Notes: generated from the sequence alone by a model not told the origin. 36,274 bases of DNA from Sulfurimonas sp. (GCA_027056465.1 JALUKS010000199.1:12071-48344), one strand, 5' to 3'. Positions 7,834 through 16,150 are shown, counted from the first letter of the stretch. Translations and numbers: made by a program.

Positions 7834-8793
7834 TTAGTACTTTAAGCCAACTTTTTTCAAAGCTTTGTTGATGTTTCTTATCTGCATATTTTTATCTCTA
7901 CACCACTGAGGTGCTAGGAGTGCATCATCATCCAAACCAGCAGTTATACGTTGGACATGGATATGTTTAGGTTTCATCTCTAAGGACTTTACAAGTACTT
8001 CCAAGTAACTCTCTTCACTTATGGGTATAAACTCACCACGCATAAACTCATTTGCTAATGCTGTACGTTTGACTACATAGAGAGGATGGTACTTCACAGA
8101 GTCAATTCCCCACTCATATGCAGCACGAGAGGTCGCAAGCATCATCTCTTGAGTCTCATCATAGAGACCAAAGATAAGATGTCCACAGACATTGACTCCC
8201 GCTTTTTTTGACTTTATGATCCACTCTTTGACATTGGCACTATCATGACCACGGTTAATCTTTTCTAACGTCTCATCGTACACAGACTGTATACCAAACT
8301 CAAGCCAAATCTCTGACTCTTTTGCAAGCTCTGCTAGATACTCTAAAGTCTCTTCAGTAATACTATCTGAACGTGTACCGATGCTAAGTCCTACTACATT
8401 AGGAAAGGAGAGTGCTTTTTCATAAAGAGCTTTGAGTGTTGCAAAGGGTGCATAGGTATTTGTAAAAGATTGAAAATAGACTATAAATTTCTCAGCTCCA
8501 TACTCTTTAGCTTGGCGTTTAGAGATAGCCTCAAACTGCTGTTCAAGCTGGAGAAGTTGTTTCTCTAAAAAAGGGTTCTCTTCTGAGTCGAGATTTAAGT
8601 GAAAACCTTTTAGCTCTTTTATCTCGTCAGTACTGGCAGAAAAAGAGTCATTTTCACAAAAGGTACAACCACCTTTTGCGACTGTTCCATCTATATTTGG
8701 GCAGGTAAAGCCAGAGATATTTATGCCAACTTTATAGACCTTGCACCCAAACTTCTCTTTGAGGTAACCACCGTATGTGTATATCTGTTCCAT
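7834..8793 (-). CDS. TIGR01212/YhcC-family radical SAM protein
   Basis: A 319-residue radical SAM enzyme. The cluster-binding cysteines are C31, C43 and C46 in CPNIDGTVAKGGCTFC, spaced CX11CX2C as in the YhcC branch rather than the classical CX3CX2C. Other family marks are YFQSFTNTYAP, GLSIGTRSDS, WLEFGIQSVYDETLEKINRGH (typical of HemN/Elp3-like radical SAM folds) and GHLIFGLYDET. A [4Fe-4S] cluster should cleave AdoMet to make a 5'-deoxyadenosyl radical; the substrate of the family is not known to me. Its ATG overlaps the purF stop by one base (TAATG), so it is translationally coupled to purF. Confidence 0.9.
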   Translation of the reverse strand: MEQIYTYGGYLKEKFGCKVYKVGINISGFTCPNIDGTVAKGGCTFCENDSFSASTDEIKELKGFHLNLDSEENPFLEKQLLQLEQQFEAISKRQAKEYGAEKFIVYFQSFTNTYAPFATLKALYEKALSFPNVVGLSIGTRSDSITEETLEYLAELAKESEIWLEFGIQSVYDETLEKINRGHDSANVKEWIIKSKKAGVNVCGHLIFGLYDETQEMMLATSRAAYEWGIDSVKYHPLYVVKRTALANEFMRGEFIPISEESYLEVLVKSLEMKPKHIHVQRITAGLDDDALLAPQWCRDKNMQIRNINKALKKVGLKY

Positions 8794-10157
8794 TAAACGA
8801 TATACTTACCTGTAAAACAAGCAGTACAGTATTTATCTTCATCTGCTGTAGATTTTACACTTCTAAGGAGTGCAGCCTCATCTAAGTAAGCAAGTGAATC
8901 AGCTTCGATATAGTCACAAATCTCTTGATTAGACATCTTAGACGCGATAAGACTCTCTTTGTCTGGTGTATCTACACCATAAAAACATGGGTCAGTTGTA
9001 GGAGGAGAAGAGACACGCATATGTACTTCGCTAGCTCCTGCCTCTTTGAGCATACGGATGATACGGCGAGAAGTAGTTCCACGAACGATAGAGTCATCTA
9101 CGACGATAACTTTTTTGCCTTTAATAATGTCCGTCATAGGAGAGAGTTTCATCTTCACTTTGAGGTCACGCATCTCTTGTGTCGGCTCGATGAAAGTACG
9201 TCCGATGTAGTGGTTTCTCATAATCCCCATCTCATAAGGAATGCCACTCTCTTGTGCATACCCAATAGCAGCAGGAACACCACCATCAGGAACAGGGATA
9301 ACCATATCTGCTTCTATAGGATTGATTTTAGCAAGCTCTTTTCCCATATCTTTTCGCGTTTGATAGACAGACTGCCCAAATACATTGGAATCAGGTCGTG
9401 CAAAGTAAACATACTCAAAGATACAGTGCTTAGGAGTAACAGACTCTAAAACTTGCATACTGATAGGCTCTTTTCCCTCTTCAAATATAAGAAGTTCCCC
9501 TGGTTTCACATCACGAATAAAAGTAGCACCCACAAGATCAAATGCACAAGTCTCACTCGCAACGATATAACCACCATTAGGAAGTTTTCCAAGACTTAAA
9601 GGGCGAAAACCAAATCTATCTCGCATAGCAAACATCTTTGAACGGCTTAAAAATACTAAAGAAAAAGCACCCTCAATTCTCTGAACTGCATCGATAATTC
9701 TCTCTAAAAGTTTATCTTTAGAACTTTTAGCGATAAGGTGAATAAGATTTTCAGTATCCATAAATGTCTGAAAAATCGCACCTTTTTCAATGAGCTTGTT
9801 ACGGACTTCATCAGCGTTTGTGAGATTACCATTGTGAACAATAGCCATCTCACCGAGGTCATAACGAGCAAACACTGGTTGTGCATCGAGAATAGAGTCA
9901 TCCCCAGCAGTTGAGTAACGAGTATGCCCAACAGCAGAAGAGCCACTCAATGTAGAGAGTTTCTTTTCATTAAACACTCTCATAACTAAACCACGATCTT
10001 TAATAGTATGCAGTTTCTTTCCATCAGAAGAGCTAATTCCAGCAGCTTCTTGACCACGGTGTTGTAGTGCATGGAGAGAGAAGTAAGCTAATTTAGAAGC
10101 CTCTTCGTGACCAAATATCCCAACAACAGCACACTTTTCATTTATATCTTCGCGCAA
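8793..10157 (-). CDS. purF: amidophosphoribosyltransferase (glutamine PRPP amidotransferase)
   Basis: This 454-residue enzyme makes 5-phosphoribosylamine from PRPP and glutamine, the first committed step of purine synthesis. The N-terminal Ntn-glutaminase has its nucleophile at C9 after a propeptide MREDINEK that must be removed. HTRYSTAG (78-85) and HNGNLTN (108-114) belong to the glutamine site. The PRTase domain carries the PRPP loop VIVVDDSIVRGTTS (350-363). Cysteines C245, C391, C444 and C447 match the four ligands of the structural [4Fe-4S] cluster known in the Bacillus subtilis type, so this is the iron-sulfur form. The start is TTG with AAGGA seven bases upstream; no in-frame ATG is available nearby. 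It is followed by the radical SAM gene in the same operon. Confidence 0.96.
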   Translation of the reverse strand: MREDINEKCAVVGIFGHEEASKLAYFSLHALQHRGQEAAGISSSDGKKLHTIKDRGLVMRVFNEKKLSTLSGSSAVGHTRYSTAGDDSILDAQPVFARYDLGEMAIVHNGNLTNADEVRNKLIEKGAIFQTFMDTENLIHLIAKSSKDKLLERIIDAVQRIEGAFSLVFLSRSKMFAMRDRFGFRPLSLGKLPNGGYIVASETCAFDLVGATFIRDVKPGELLIFEEGKEPISMQVLESVTPKHCIFEYVYFARPDSNVFGQSVYQTRKDMGKELAKINPIEADMVIPVPDGGVPAAIGYAQESGIPYEMGIMRNHYIGRTFIEPTQEMRDLKVKMKLSPMTDIIKGKKVIVVDDSIVRGTTSRRIIRMLKEAGASEVHMRVSSPPTTDPCFYGVDTPDKESLIASKMSNQEICDYIEADSLAYLDEAALLRSVKSTADEDKYCTACFTGKYIV

Positions 10158-10182
10158 ATCATATCCTTAGAGTTAATGTGCA

Positions 10183-10188
10183 ATTATA
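10183..10188 (-). promoter_or_regulatory. -10 element for purF
   Basis: TATAAT on the minus strand lies 25 bases upstream of the TTG start of purF. The predicted transcript would have a short leader of about 20 bases containing AAGGA. No PurR-like operator is apparent. Confidence 0.5.
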
Positions 10189-10282
10189 CTCTAAATTTCT
10201 ATAAATAAAATGAAAGAGTATAAAAATATAGTGGAACATTATTTGCTTTAAATCTAAAAAAATATCTCGAAAAGGGTAATGA

Positions 10283-11083
10283 ATGGATATAGTTCTTCGT
10301 AATAATCTTATTTTAATTACAACTGGATTTGAGACTTTAAATACGGACTGGATGAAAAAATTTTTAAATCATCACTCAAGAGGTATGCTTTTCTTGCCCA
10401 AAGCAGTACTTGTCTTCCGTAATGAAACACTCCGAGAGGTTCGAGAAGAGTTTTTATACCAACTCAGTGAACACCATGCAAAAATACATGATTTTAATCA
10501 TAAATTTTTTCTGCGTTCTATGCTAAAATTTGGTACACAGCCTATAAAGATAGAACTAAGTAAACTAGAAGAGCCAGAAATTGTTCAGGTAAATCTCTAT
10601 GCTTATGATAAAGATACTGTACTCATATCACTAAAAAGTCCAAACTCTTGGGTTCTTAACTATATGCGTTCACAACTTGAAGTCTATGTGGAACGCGGTA
10701 CAGATGCTTCTTTAGTCATAGATGTTTCAGATATGAAAGCAAAGTCAAGGTTAGAGAGAGCCTTGAACAAACGCCATATCCTGCACTATGAGATTCAATA
10801 TACCTACGATAACCACTTTATGTCTAAGCTTTACAGTGACTTTGCAAACTTTAGTTTTGGAGATTTATGTAAACAAGAGACAGATGATAACATAATGTTC
10901 TATACAGTTTTAGAGTGTCCAATAGGTGCAAGCCAAGATGCTCTGAAACGCTCTTACAAAAAACTTACTAAAGTTTACCATCCAGATAAAATTATCCACG
11001 AAGTACCTCATATGGTTGCACACTATACTCAGAAATTTCAACTCCTTCAAGAGGCATATACTGCACTCAAAGTAGTAAGCTAA
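10283..11083 (+). CDS. protein with C-terminal J-domain
   Basis: A 266-residue cytoplasmic protein whose last 60 residues (about 205-264) form a J-domain: FYTVLECPIGASQDALKRSY, the HPD tripeptide at 233-235, and KFQLLQEAYTALK. The HPD loop is what stimulates DnaK ATPase in J-proteins, so this is probably a DnaK co-chaperone. The first 200 residues have no feature I recognise: no Gly/Phe region, no zinc fingers, and the J-domain is at the C-terminus rather than the N-terminus as in DnaJ itself. They may recognise a specific client. The ATG has AAAGGG upstream. It converges with the DUF234 gene with only four bases between stops. Confidence 0.85.
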   Translation: MDIVLRNNLILITTGFETLNTDWMKKFLNHHSRGMLFLPKAVLVFRNETLREVREEFLYQLSEHHAKIHDFNHKFFLRSMLKFGTQPIKIELSKLEEPEIVQVNLYAYDKDTVLISLKSPNSWVLNYMRSQLEVYVERGTDASLVIDVSDMKAKSRLERALNKRHILHYEIQYTYDNHFMSKLYSDFANFSFGDLCKQETDDNIMFYTVLECPIGASQDALKRSYKKLTKVYHPDKIIHEVPHMVAHYTQKFQLLQEAYTALKVVS

Positions 11084-11087
11084 CTCT

Positions 11088-12038
11088 TTAGTTGATGAAG
11101 TTTTCAATAAGCTCTTCTTTAGAGCTATTTTTGAGTAATGCCTCAAAATCATCAGCACTATAAAGTGCTAGTGATGCACCTTGCATCTGCTCAAGCTCTT
11201 TAGAAAAACCACGTTTTGAGAAAAAGACAATCTGAGTCGGCTCTATCTTTAGCTTTTCACACTTTTCTACAAGCTTATGTAACTCTTTTTTATTAATCTT
11301 GTGATTTTTCCATTTACATTCGCCTATATAGATTTTTTCAGTATCGGTTATTGTAAGTATATCTATCTCTAAATTTGCATCCCAGTAACTTCCTGAACTT
11401 ATAATTTGTGAGTCTCGAAGATTGTAGTTGAGGAGAAGTTCACTAAGCTCTTCAAAGATGAGACTGACATAACTATGTTTGAGTTCTTCTATCCTTTCAA
11501 AGAGTGGTGCATAGTTTTTTGCTTGAATGTTTTTTATCTGAGGGGCTATAAAGTAGAACCAAAAACGGACAAAGGGATGAGTAAAGAGTACTTTATGCGA
11601 TATGCGATGTCTCGCATCTCTTCGTTTAAGCTTCGCGTTTGGATTTTTTGCTCGAGGGTCTTGCTCTCTTGAGTACTCTAGTTGAATAACTCCTTTTGCT
11701 TGTAAAAAATTAAGAGCTCCCCCTCCATTACCATTGTTTAATCCTGCACGCTTAAATGCAGAGAAAATTCTTCTATCACCTACTGCTAATGCTTGAAGAA
11801 GACGCCTATTCTCCCCAGAGTTATCTGTAAGTTCTTGAATATTTGTATATAAAATATCGAAATTCTCTAAGATAAGTTTTTCAATGAGTTCTGATATTGG
11901 TCTGCTAGTATCTACATCCCAACCAAGCCCACCAAAAATACTAAAGTATGATATTTGTCTCTCCATATCATCAGGATAGTTGCGAAAATAAAAAGAGCGA
12001 AACTGCTCAAGAAGTTTAGAGTTTTTCATAAGGAGCAT
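11088..12038 (-). CDS. DUF234 / PD-(D/E)XK nuclease-like protein lacking an ATPase domain
   Basis: A 316-residue protein. Its C-terminal part resembles DUF234, a restriction-endonuclease-like fold: YWDANLEIDILTI (219-230) supplies D226 and YIGECKWK (237-244) supplies E240 and K242, giving a D-x(13)-E-x-K active-site pattern, with a likely fold glutamate E197 or E198 in IFEELSELL. In many relatives DUF234 follows an archaeal-type AAA ATPase; here there is no Walker A motif, and the first 190 residues contain a helical region resembling a winged-helix segment (NNGNGGGALNFLQAKGVIQLE). The start is ambiguous between ATG at 12038 and at 12029, with no strong ribosome binding site. It lies 26 bases downstream of the Y-family polymerase on the same strand, so the two may be co-transcribed. 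Target and role are unknown. Confidence 0.75.
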   Translation of the reverse strand: MLLMKNSKLLEQFRSFYFRNYPDDMERQISYFSIFGGLGWDVDTSRPISELIEKLILENFDILYTNIQELTDNSGENRRLLQALAVGDRRIFSAFKRAGLNNGNGGGALNFLQAKGVIQLEYSREQDPRAKNPNAKLKRRDARHRISHKVLFTHPFVRFWFYFIAPQIKNIQAKNYAPLFERIEELKHSYVSLIFEELSELLLNYNLRDSQIISSGSYWDANLEIDILTITDTEKIYIGECKWKNHKINKKELHKLVEKCEKLKIEPTQIVFFSKRGFSKELEQMQGASLALYSADDFEALLKNSSKEELIENFIN

Positions 12039-12064
12039 TGTAGCATATTATCTTCAATGTGACA

Positions 12065-13333
12065 CTACATCTCACTTGCCCACTTCACTGCATCAATACC
12101 ATACTTTTCACGAAGTTCTTGTGTCTTTTCTGTTAGTAAACGCATCTCTTGATCCTCAGCAAAGCCGATGAGTGAAAGCTCTTTTTTAGAGTCTCTAGTA
12201 AAACTAGAACAGTTAATGCTAAGTCGTATGACTTGTAAACGCCGTTGTGTATCGGCTGCAAGAAAGAGTTCTTGGCACAGTGCATTGAATTTCTGTTCTG
12301 TAAAAACTTCAGCAAGAGAGATGTTTTTGTGGCTAGATTGATTGAGCTCATAAGATATACTGAGATGAAATAGAGTAGGAATAACATCAAGTTTTAGGAT
12401 AGCAAACGCGAGATGTCGAGCAAGAACACGTACTCTGCGTTTGAGTTCTACTCTATCAAAAAGAGGGTCAAAAGTTCGACTAATGCCTATAGATTTTCTT
12501 CTATGCGTCGTAACGATGGGGGCATCACTCTCTCCATTGACACGGCGATAAAGATCTTTGGCATAAGGACCCCAAGACTCTACGGTTCCACGGCGTTTAC
12601 GAAGATCACCAAGCGTAAAGATTTGAACACCATGAAGTCGTGTTCGCATACTTTTTCCAATACCTGCAAAACTTTCTACTTTTATGGAGTCAACAAAGGC
12701 ATCAAAGTTGTACTTATCTATAATCTTACAACCAAAAGGTTTGGCATAAGTGGTAGCCAGTTTTGCGATATATCTTGTGGGTGCTGCACCTATAGAGACT
12801 GGAAGTTTGAGTTTAGCTTTTATCTCATGGCGAAGAGTATCCATAAATGCAGGGAGAGACTCCTCACTAACCCAACCACTTAAATCCCCATAAAATTCAT
12901 CAATACTTGCCTGTTCTACTAAAGGAATCCTTTCACATAAAAACTCATGAAGTTGGTGTGAGAGTTCTTGATAAAGTGACATGTTTGGTGCTTTTATAAT
13001 GAGATGAGGACAGAGTTGCAGAGCCTCTCGAATAGTCATTGCAGTTTTTATCCCAAAACTTCGTGCCTCATAACTAGAAGTCGTAAGTATCCCTCGTATC
13101 TTACCATCTGCATCTTTAAAGCCATCAATATCATCTTTTGCCTCATAAGCCTTATAAAAAGTAGGTACAAAACTTCCAGAGTTTTCAAAGTTGACAGTTT
13201 GGTTCTTTGCACTAGCATCAAATATCTTCGTATCACTTCTCCCTCCTATTGCCACTGGCAGGTGTTCAAGTGATGGTTCTTTGATGCGAGCAGCACTTAC
13301 AAAAAAGCAATCAATATCAATGTGAATTTTCAA
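12065..13333 (-). CDS. Y-family DNA polymerase (DinB/UmuC-like)
   Basis: A translesion polymerase of 422 residues. IHIDIDCFFVSA near the start gives the first catalytic aspartate and the FF steric-gate region, and QASIDEFYGDLSG gives the catalytic DE pair. SYEARSFGIKTAM is the fingers signature. A helix-hairpin-helix region (FAGIGKSMRTRLHGVQIFTLGDL) forms the thumb, and a little-finger domain follows to the end. Between VAIGG and RGILTTSSYEAR there are about 45 extra residues compared with Pol IV. The frame begins at an ATG at 13348 that lacks a ribosome binding site. I chose the TTG at 13333 because GGAG lies eight bases upstream and it gives the family-typical start MKIHIDID. The DUF234 gene follows 26 bases downstream. 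No beta-clamp motif was confirmed by eye at the C-terminus. Confidence 0.9.
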   Translation of the reverse strand: MKIHIDIDCFFVSAARIKEPSLEHLPVAIGGRSDTKIFDASAKNQTVNFENSGSFVPTFYKAYEAKDDIDGFKDADGKIRGILTTSSYEARSFGIKTAMTIREALQLCPHLIIKAPNMSLYQELSHQLHEFLCERIPLVEQASIDEFYGDLSGWVSEESLPAFMDTLRHEIKAKLKLPVSIGAAPTRYIAKLATTYAKPFGCKIIDKYNFDAFVDSIKVESFAGIGKSMRTRLHGVQIFTLGDLRKRRGTVESWGPYAKDLYRRVNGESDAPIVTTHRRKSIGISRTFDPLFDRVELKRRVRVLARHLAFAILKLDVIPTLFHLSISYELNQSSHKNISLAEVFTEQKFNALCQELFLAADTQRRLQVIRLSINCSSFTRDSKKELSLIGFAEDQEMRLLTEKTQELREKYGIDAVKWASEM

Positions 13334-13377
13334 TCTATCTACTCCCATAACTAAAATGCCATTGTAGTATAAAAAAT

Positions 13378-13395
13378 GATAATGAGAATATTATA
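13378..13395 (-). promoter_or_regulatory. polymerase promoter with overlapping Fur-box-like repeat
   Basis: On the minus strand TATAAT occupies 13395-13390, upstream of the Y-polymerase. On the plus strand the same bases read GATAATGAGAATATTAT, which resembles tandem NATWAT hexamers of a Fur box (GATAAT, GAGAAT, then an imperfect third). The -10 assignment is moderate; the operator assignment is weak because AT-rich DNA makes such matches common. Confidence 0.3.
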
Positions 13396-13412
13396 TGGCA
13401 GAGTGACATATT

Positions 13413-14321
13413 TTAGAGGAATTTCAAGAGATAGACCCCTAAAAAGATAACGATTAAAAAAAGAAGAGAGGATATAAATACAAAGGCTGTTACAACTTTT
13501 GGGGTACACTCATAGAGTGAAGCAAGGTTTACATTTGCAACAGCTAGAGGCATAAGAAGTTCTATGAAAAGTATGCCTTTTATCATAGGCTCTAGTGTAA
13601 CAAAGCTAAGAACACCAAAGGTAATAGCTGGTAAGAAAATAAATTTAGAGCTTATGACCCAAAGAAGAAGTTTTTTATTAAGAGTTTTTATCTCTGTTCC
13701 ATAGAGATAGATACCAAATAAAAAGAGCTGCATGGTCATAGAAGCATAGGCTCCCATCATAAGCATATTCATAATAGATGAGTGGATAGGGACTCGGTAA
13801 AGACTAAGCAATATTGCGATGATAGCCGCCCAAAGGATAGGAAGTTTAAAAATATTTCGCAGTGAAGAGCGAGTATCGTAACTCCCACGAGAGTAGAAGA
13901 AAACGCCAATAGTGTATACAACAAAAACATTCACAAGGTTTATAATAGTAGTGTAGGGAATAGACTCCTCACCAAAAATAGCGATATTTATAGGAATACC
14001 AAGGTTACCAGTATTGCCTATAATAGAAGCTACCATAGCGATAGAGTACTCTTTTTTGTTCTCAAAAAGGTATTTTGCTACAAAGGCAGAGAGACAAAGT
14101 AAGAGCAATACTATAAGAAGGTAGAGAGAGGGTGCAAAGAAAAGAGAAGTATCTATAGGTCGCAGCAGTAAACCCCAAAAAGTAAGAAAGACTTGAAGGA
14201 AATAGACATTGATAAGTGTGATAGTTTTGTCATCTATCTGCTCTTTGAAGACTCTTTTAGCTATGTAACCCATCACTATGAAAAGATAAATACTTAATAT
14301 GCTGATTATAATTGAATTCAT
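13413..14321 (-). CDS. AEC-family (auxin efflux carrier-type) transporter
   Basis: A 302-residue integral membrane protein with about ten hydrophobic helices spread over the full length. It has two inverted halves, each with a conserved polar break: IIGNTGNLGIPINIAIFGEES in the first half and MPLAVANVNLASLYECTPKVV in the second. This is the pattern of AEC permeases (PF03547). Bacterial members export or import small organic acids such as malate or malonate, but the substrate here cannot be told. The start is ATG with no clear Shine-Dalgarno sequence, and the divergent thioredoxin gene begins only 24 bases away. Length is normal for the family. Confidence 0.85.
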   Translation of the reverse strand: MNSIIISILSIYLFIVMGYIAKRVFKEQIDDKTITLINVYFLQVFLTFWGLLLRPIDTSLFFAPSLYLLIVLLLLCLSAFVAKYLFENKKEYSIAMVASIIGNTGNLGIPINIAIFGEESIPYTTIINLVNVFVVYTIGVFFYSRGSYDTRSSLRNIFKLPILWAAIIAILLSLYRVPIHSSIMNMLMMGAYASMTMQLFLFGIYLYGTEIKTLNKKLLLWVISSKFIFLPAITFGVLSFVTLEPMIKGILFIELLMPLAVANVNLASLYECTPKVVTAFVFISSLLFLIVIFLGVYLLKFL

Positions 14322-14332
14322 AGTGTAATTTT

Positions 14333-14340
14333 ACTATAAT
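14333..14340. promoter_or_regulatory. overlapping divergent -10 elements
   Basis: The 24-base gap between divergent start codons contains TATAAT on the plus strand (14335-14340) and TATAGT on the minus strand (14338-14333), sharing four bases. The thioredoxin ATG begins six bases after its -10 and the transporter ATG is 12 bases from its own, so both transcripts would have almost no leader. The two promoters could not be occupied at once. Confidence 0.4.
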
Positions 14341-14345
14341 AATGT

Positions 14346-14666
14346 ATGCAAACAATAGAAAATATAAATAAAACGATAAAAGAAAATCAAGCAGTGATGG
14401 TTTACTTCTCTGCTCCGACATGCAGTGTCTGCCATGCCCTTAAACCAAAACTTCTCCAAGAGTTAGAGAAAAACTTTCATGAATTCAAGGTAGAGAGTGT
14501 TGATATATCAGTAGATGAGGATATAGCTCCACACTTTAGTGTTTATGCCATTCCTACAGTACTTATCTTTTTGGCTGGACAGGAGTTTGTTCGTAAGTCT
14601 CGCCATATGTCCGTAAATGAAGTTATAGAAGAGATACGACGTCCTTATGAGATTATGATTTCATAA
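14346..14666 (+). CDS. thioredoxin-family protein
   Basis: A 106-residue single-domain thioredoxin fold. The redox motif is C26-S-V-C29 in FSAPTCSVCHALKP, and the cis-proline loop is AIPTVLIF (near residues 73-80). The usual WCGPC is replaced by TCSVC, seen in non-canonical thioredoxin-like proteins, so its partners and redox potential may differ from those of the main thioredoxin. There is no signal peptide, so it is cytoplasmic. The ATG lies six bases after a TATAAT and has no Shine-Dalgarno sequence, which raises the possibility of leaderless translation. The 3' end overlaps the convergent RNA methyltransferase by 14 bases. Confidence 0.88.
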   Translation: MQTIENINKTIKENQAVMVYFSAPTCSVCHALKPKLLQELEKNFHEFKVESVDISVDEDIAPHFSVYAIPTVLIFLAGQEFVRKSRHMSVNEVIEEIRRPYEIMIS

Positions 14667-15405
14667 ACGCGACAAGTGAAGCTGTTACTGCAACATTAAG
14701 AGACTCAACACCTCTTTGCATTGGTATAGATATGGAGTCATTACAAAGTTCTTCTACCTCTGGACTTACCCCATCGCTCTCATTTCCTAAAACAAATATA
14801 CTTTTTTGAGTTGTGCTTACATTATATACATTATTTTTAGCATGAGAGGAGAGGGAATAAATCTTTGTCTCTTCAAGGGTTGGTAAGATATCTTCAAGTG
14901 CATTGCAGAAGTAAATAGGAAGTTTGAAAAGTGTCCCTGCACTTGCTTTTATCACTAAAGGAGAGATTTTGGCAGAGTTTTTTTTAGGGAGGATGATACC
15001 ATCTACATTTCCAGCAGCACAGCTTCTTATAATCATACCAAGGTTTTGTGGATTTTGGATGCCATCTAGTGCTATGAGTCGAAACGCCGACATACTCTGA
15101 ATCTCTTTTGCATTTTTATAGCTTTTTGCCATAATGTCTATAGCTACACCTTGATCTTGCTTAGCATTTTTACTAATGCGAGAGAGAGAATTTTTCTCAT
15201 GATATGTTATCTCTACTTTACGACTTTTAGCTAGAGAGAGTATACTCTTGATCGCTCCATCTGTTTTATTTGAAGATGCCATGTGGAGTTTATGTACCTC
15301 TACATTTTCATCTTGCAATACCTCTATGACAACATTACGCCCATAAAGTGTGATTATTTTTTCAAAAAATGCTTTTTTGTCTTTGTACTCTTGTGAATCT
15401 TGCAT
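14653..15405 (-). CDS. TrmH/SpoU-family RNA 2'-O-ribose methyltransferase
   Basis: A 250-residue SPOUT enzyme. An N-terminal substrate-binding region (about 1-95) precedes the knotted catalytic domain, which shows motif 1 DGIQNPQNLGMIIRSC (114-129), motif 2 FVLGNESDGVS (204-214) and motif 3 IPMQRGVESLNVAVTASL (227-244). It transfers a methyl group from AdoMet to a ribose 2'-OH. The general layout is that of RlmB-type 23S rRNA guanosine methyltransferases, but tRNA-modifying relatives look similar, so no gene symbol is given. AAAGGT lies upstream of the ATG. yaaA ends 16 bases before it (its stop is at 15422), so the two genes are probably one transcript. Confidence 0.88.
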   Translation of the reverse strand: MQDSQEYKDKKAFFEKIITLYGRNVVIEVLQDENVEVHKLHMASSNKTDGAIKSILSLAKSRKVEITYHEKNSLSRISKNAKQDQGVAIDIMAKSYKNAKEIQSMSAFRLIALDGIQNPQNLGMIIRSCAAGNVDGIILPKKNSAKISPLVIKASAGTLFKLPIYFCNALEDILPTLEETKIYSLSSHAKNNVYNVSTTQKSIFVLGNESDGVSPEVEELCNDSISIPMQRGVESLNVAVTASLVAFMKS

Positions 15406-15421
15406 ATATCTAACCTTTATA

Positions 15422-16150
15422 TTAATTAATTATTTCGTAAACTATTTCAGTTTTATTTTTTATTTTTTTTATCTCTAGAACCTTTAAACCCTCTATCTCA
15501 AGAGCCATAAACTCTTTTATAGAACTTATCTGATGTTTTGCCACTTCACGAAGTACTATACCTCTGTAAGCTTTTGCCCAATGGCTTACTGTTTTTCCAT
15601 TTTTTAAAAACTTGAGAGTTGTATAGGGAGTTGATAGTTTGTAAAACTTCTCATAGTATCCAGCACGTAGATCTAGTATCTCATCATTTCCTAGAAAAAG
15701 ATCGAGTTGGTAGGAGAAACGCTCTTTATAAAATTTCTCAGGTACTATCTCTCCAATTTTGTTTCCCTGTTTGACTTTATAAATAGGGATGAGGTCACCA
15801 CCAAGCAGAGGACCATATAAATTTGAAAAAATGAGACTGTTTTTTTTCAAATACTCTTGAGCTACATTTTCTAGCTCTTGATACTTTAAATAATCATAAG
15901 CAACACCCTGATAGCGTGCAATAGCTGGTAAAAGAGGAGCATCAAAGATATTTTCTATATAAGCTTCACAGTCACTAAACTTTTTCATACCAAAGAGAGC
16001 TTTAATAGCCTCTTCATCTTTTGAATCGAGTATCTTTTGATAGGATGCAAGAATTTCATCTCTTGCATTTGTAGCACCAAAGAGTGAGAGCTTTGATTTT
16101 ATTCCACCGAGATTTTTACCTTCAGAGGGAGAAAAGAGTATTTTTAACAT
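15422..16150 (-). CDS. yaaA: YaaA/UPF0246 family protein (peroxide stress)
   Basis: A 242-residue cytoplasmic protein of the DUF328/YaaA family. FSPSEGK (6-12), YQGVAYDYL (80-88), NLYGPLLGGDLIPIYK (110-125) and SHWAKAYRG (189-197) are the conserved blocks. In E. coli YaaA limits free iron and protects DNA during hydrogen peroxide stress, and structural work shows a DNA-binding-like fold; the same role here is inference. AAGGAT precedes the ATG, and a TATAAT box lies upstream. The RNA methyltransferase gene follows closely on the same strand. Length is slightly below that of the E. coli protein. Confidence 0.9.
   Translation of the reverse strand: MLKILFSPSEGKNLGGIKSKLSLFGATNARDEILASYQKILDSKDEEAIKALFGMKKFSDCEAYIENIFDAPLLPAIARYQGVAYDYLKYQELENVAQEYLKKNSLIFSNLYGPLLGGDLIPIYKVKQGNKIGEIVPEKFYKERFSYQLDLFLGNDEILDLRAGYYEKFYKLSTPYTTLKFLKNGKTVSHWAKAYRGIVLREVAKHQISSIKEFMALEIEGLKVLEIKKIKNKTEIVYEIIN

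Noticed and set aside
8925..9449. 174-codon plus-strand open frame inside purF
   Set aside because: It lies fully antisense to purF, which has all its catalytic and cluster residues; the translation is Arg/Ser/His-rich with no domain and no ribosome binding site.
10145..10162. Six-codon frame ATG-ATT-TGC-GCG-AAG-ATA-stop overlapping the purF start
   Set aside because: Could act as a leader peptide, but it is very short, lacks its own spacing logic and probably arises by chance around the TTG start.
12413..12883. 156-codon plus-strand open frame opposite the Y polymerase
   Set aside because: Antisense to a well-conserved coding region with no recognisable protein features; a by-product of low stop density on the opposite strand.
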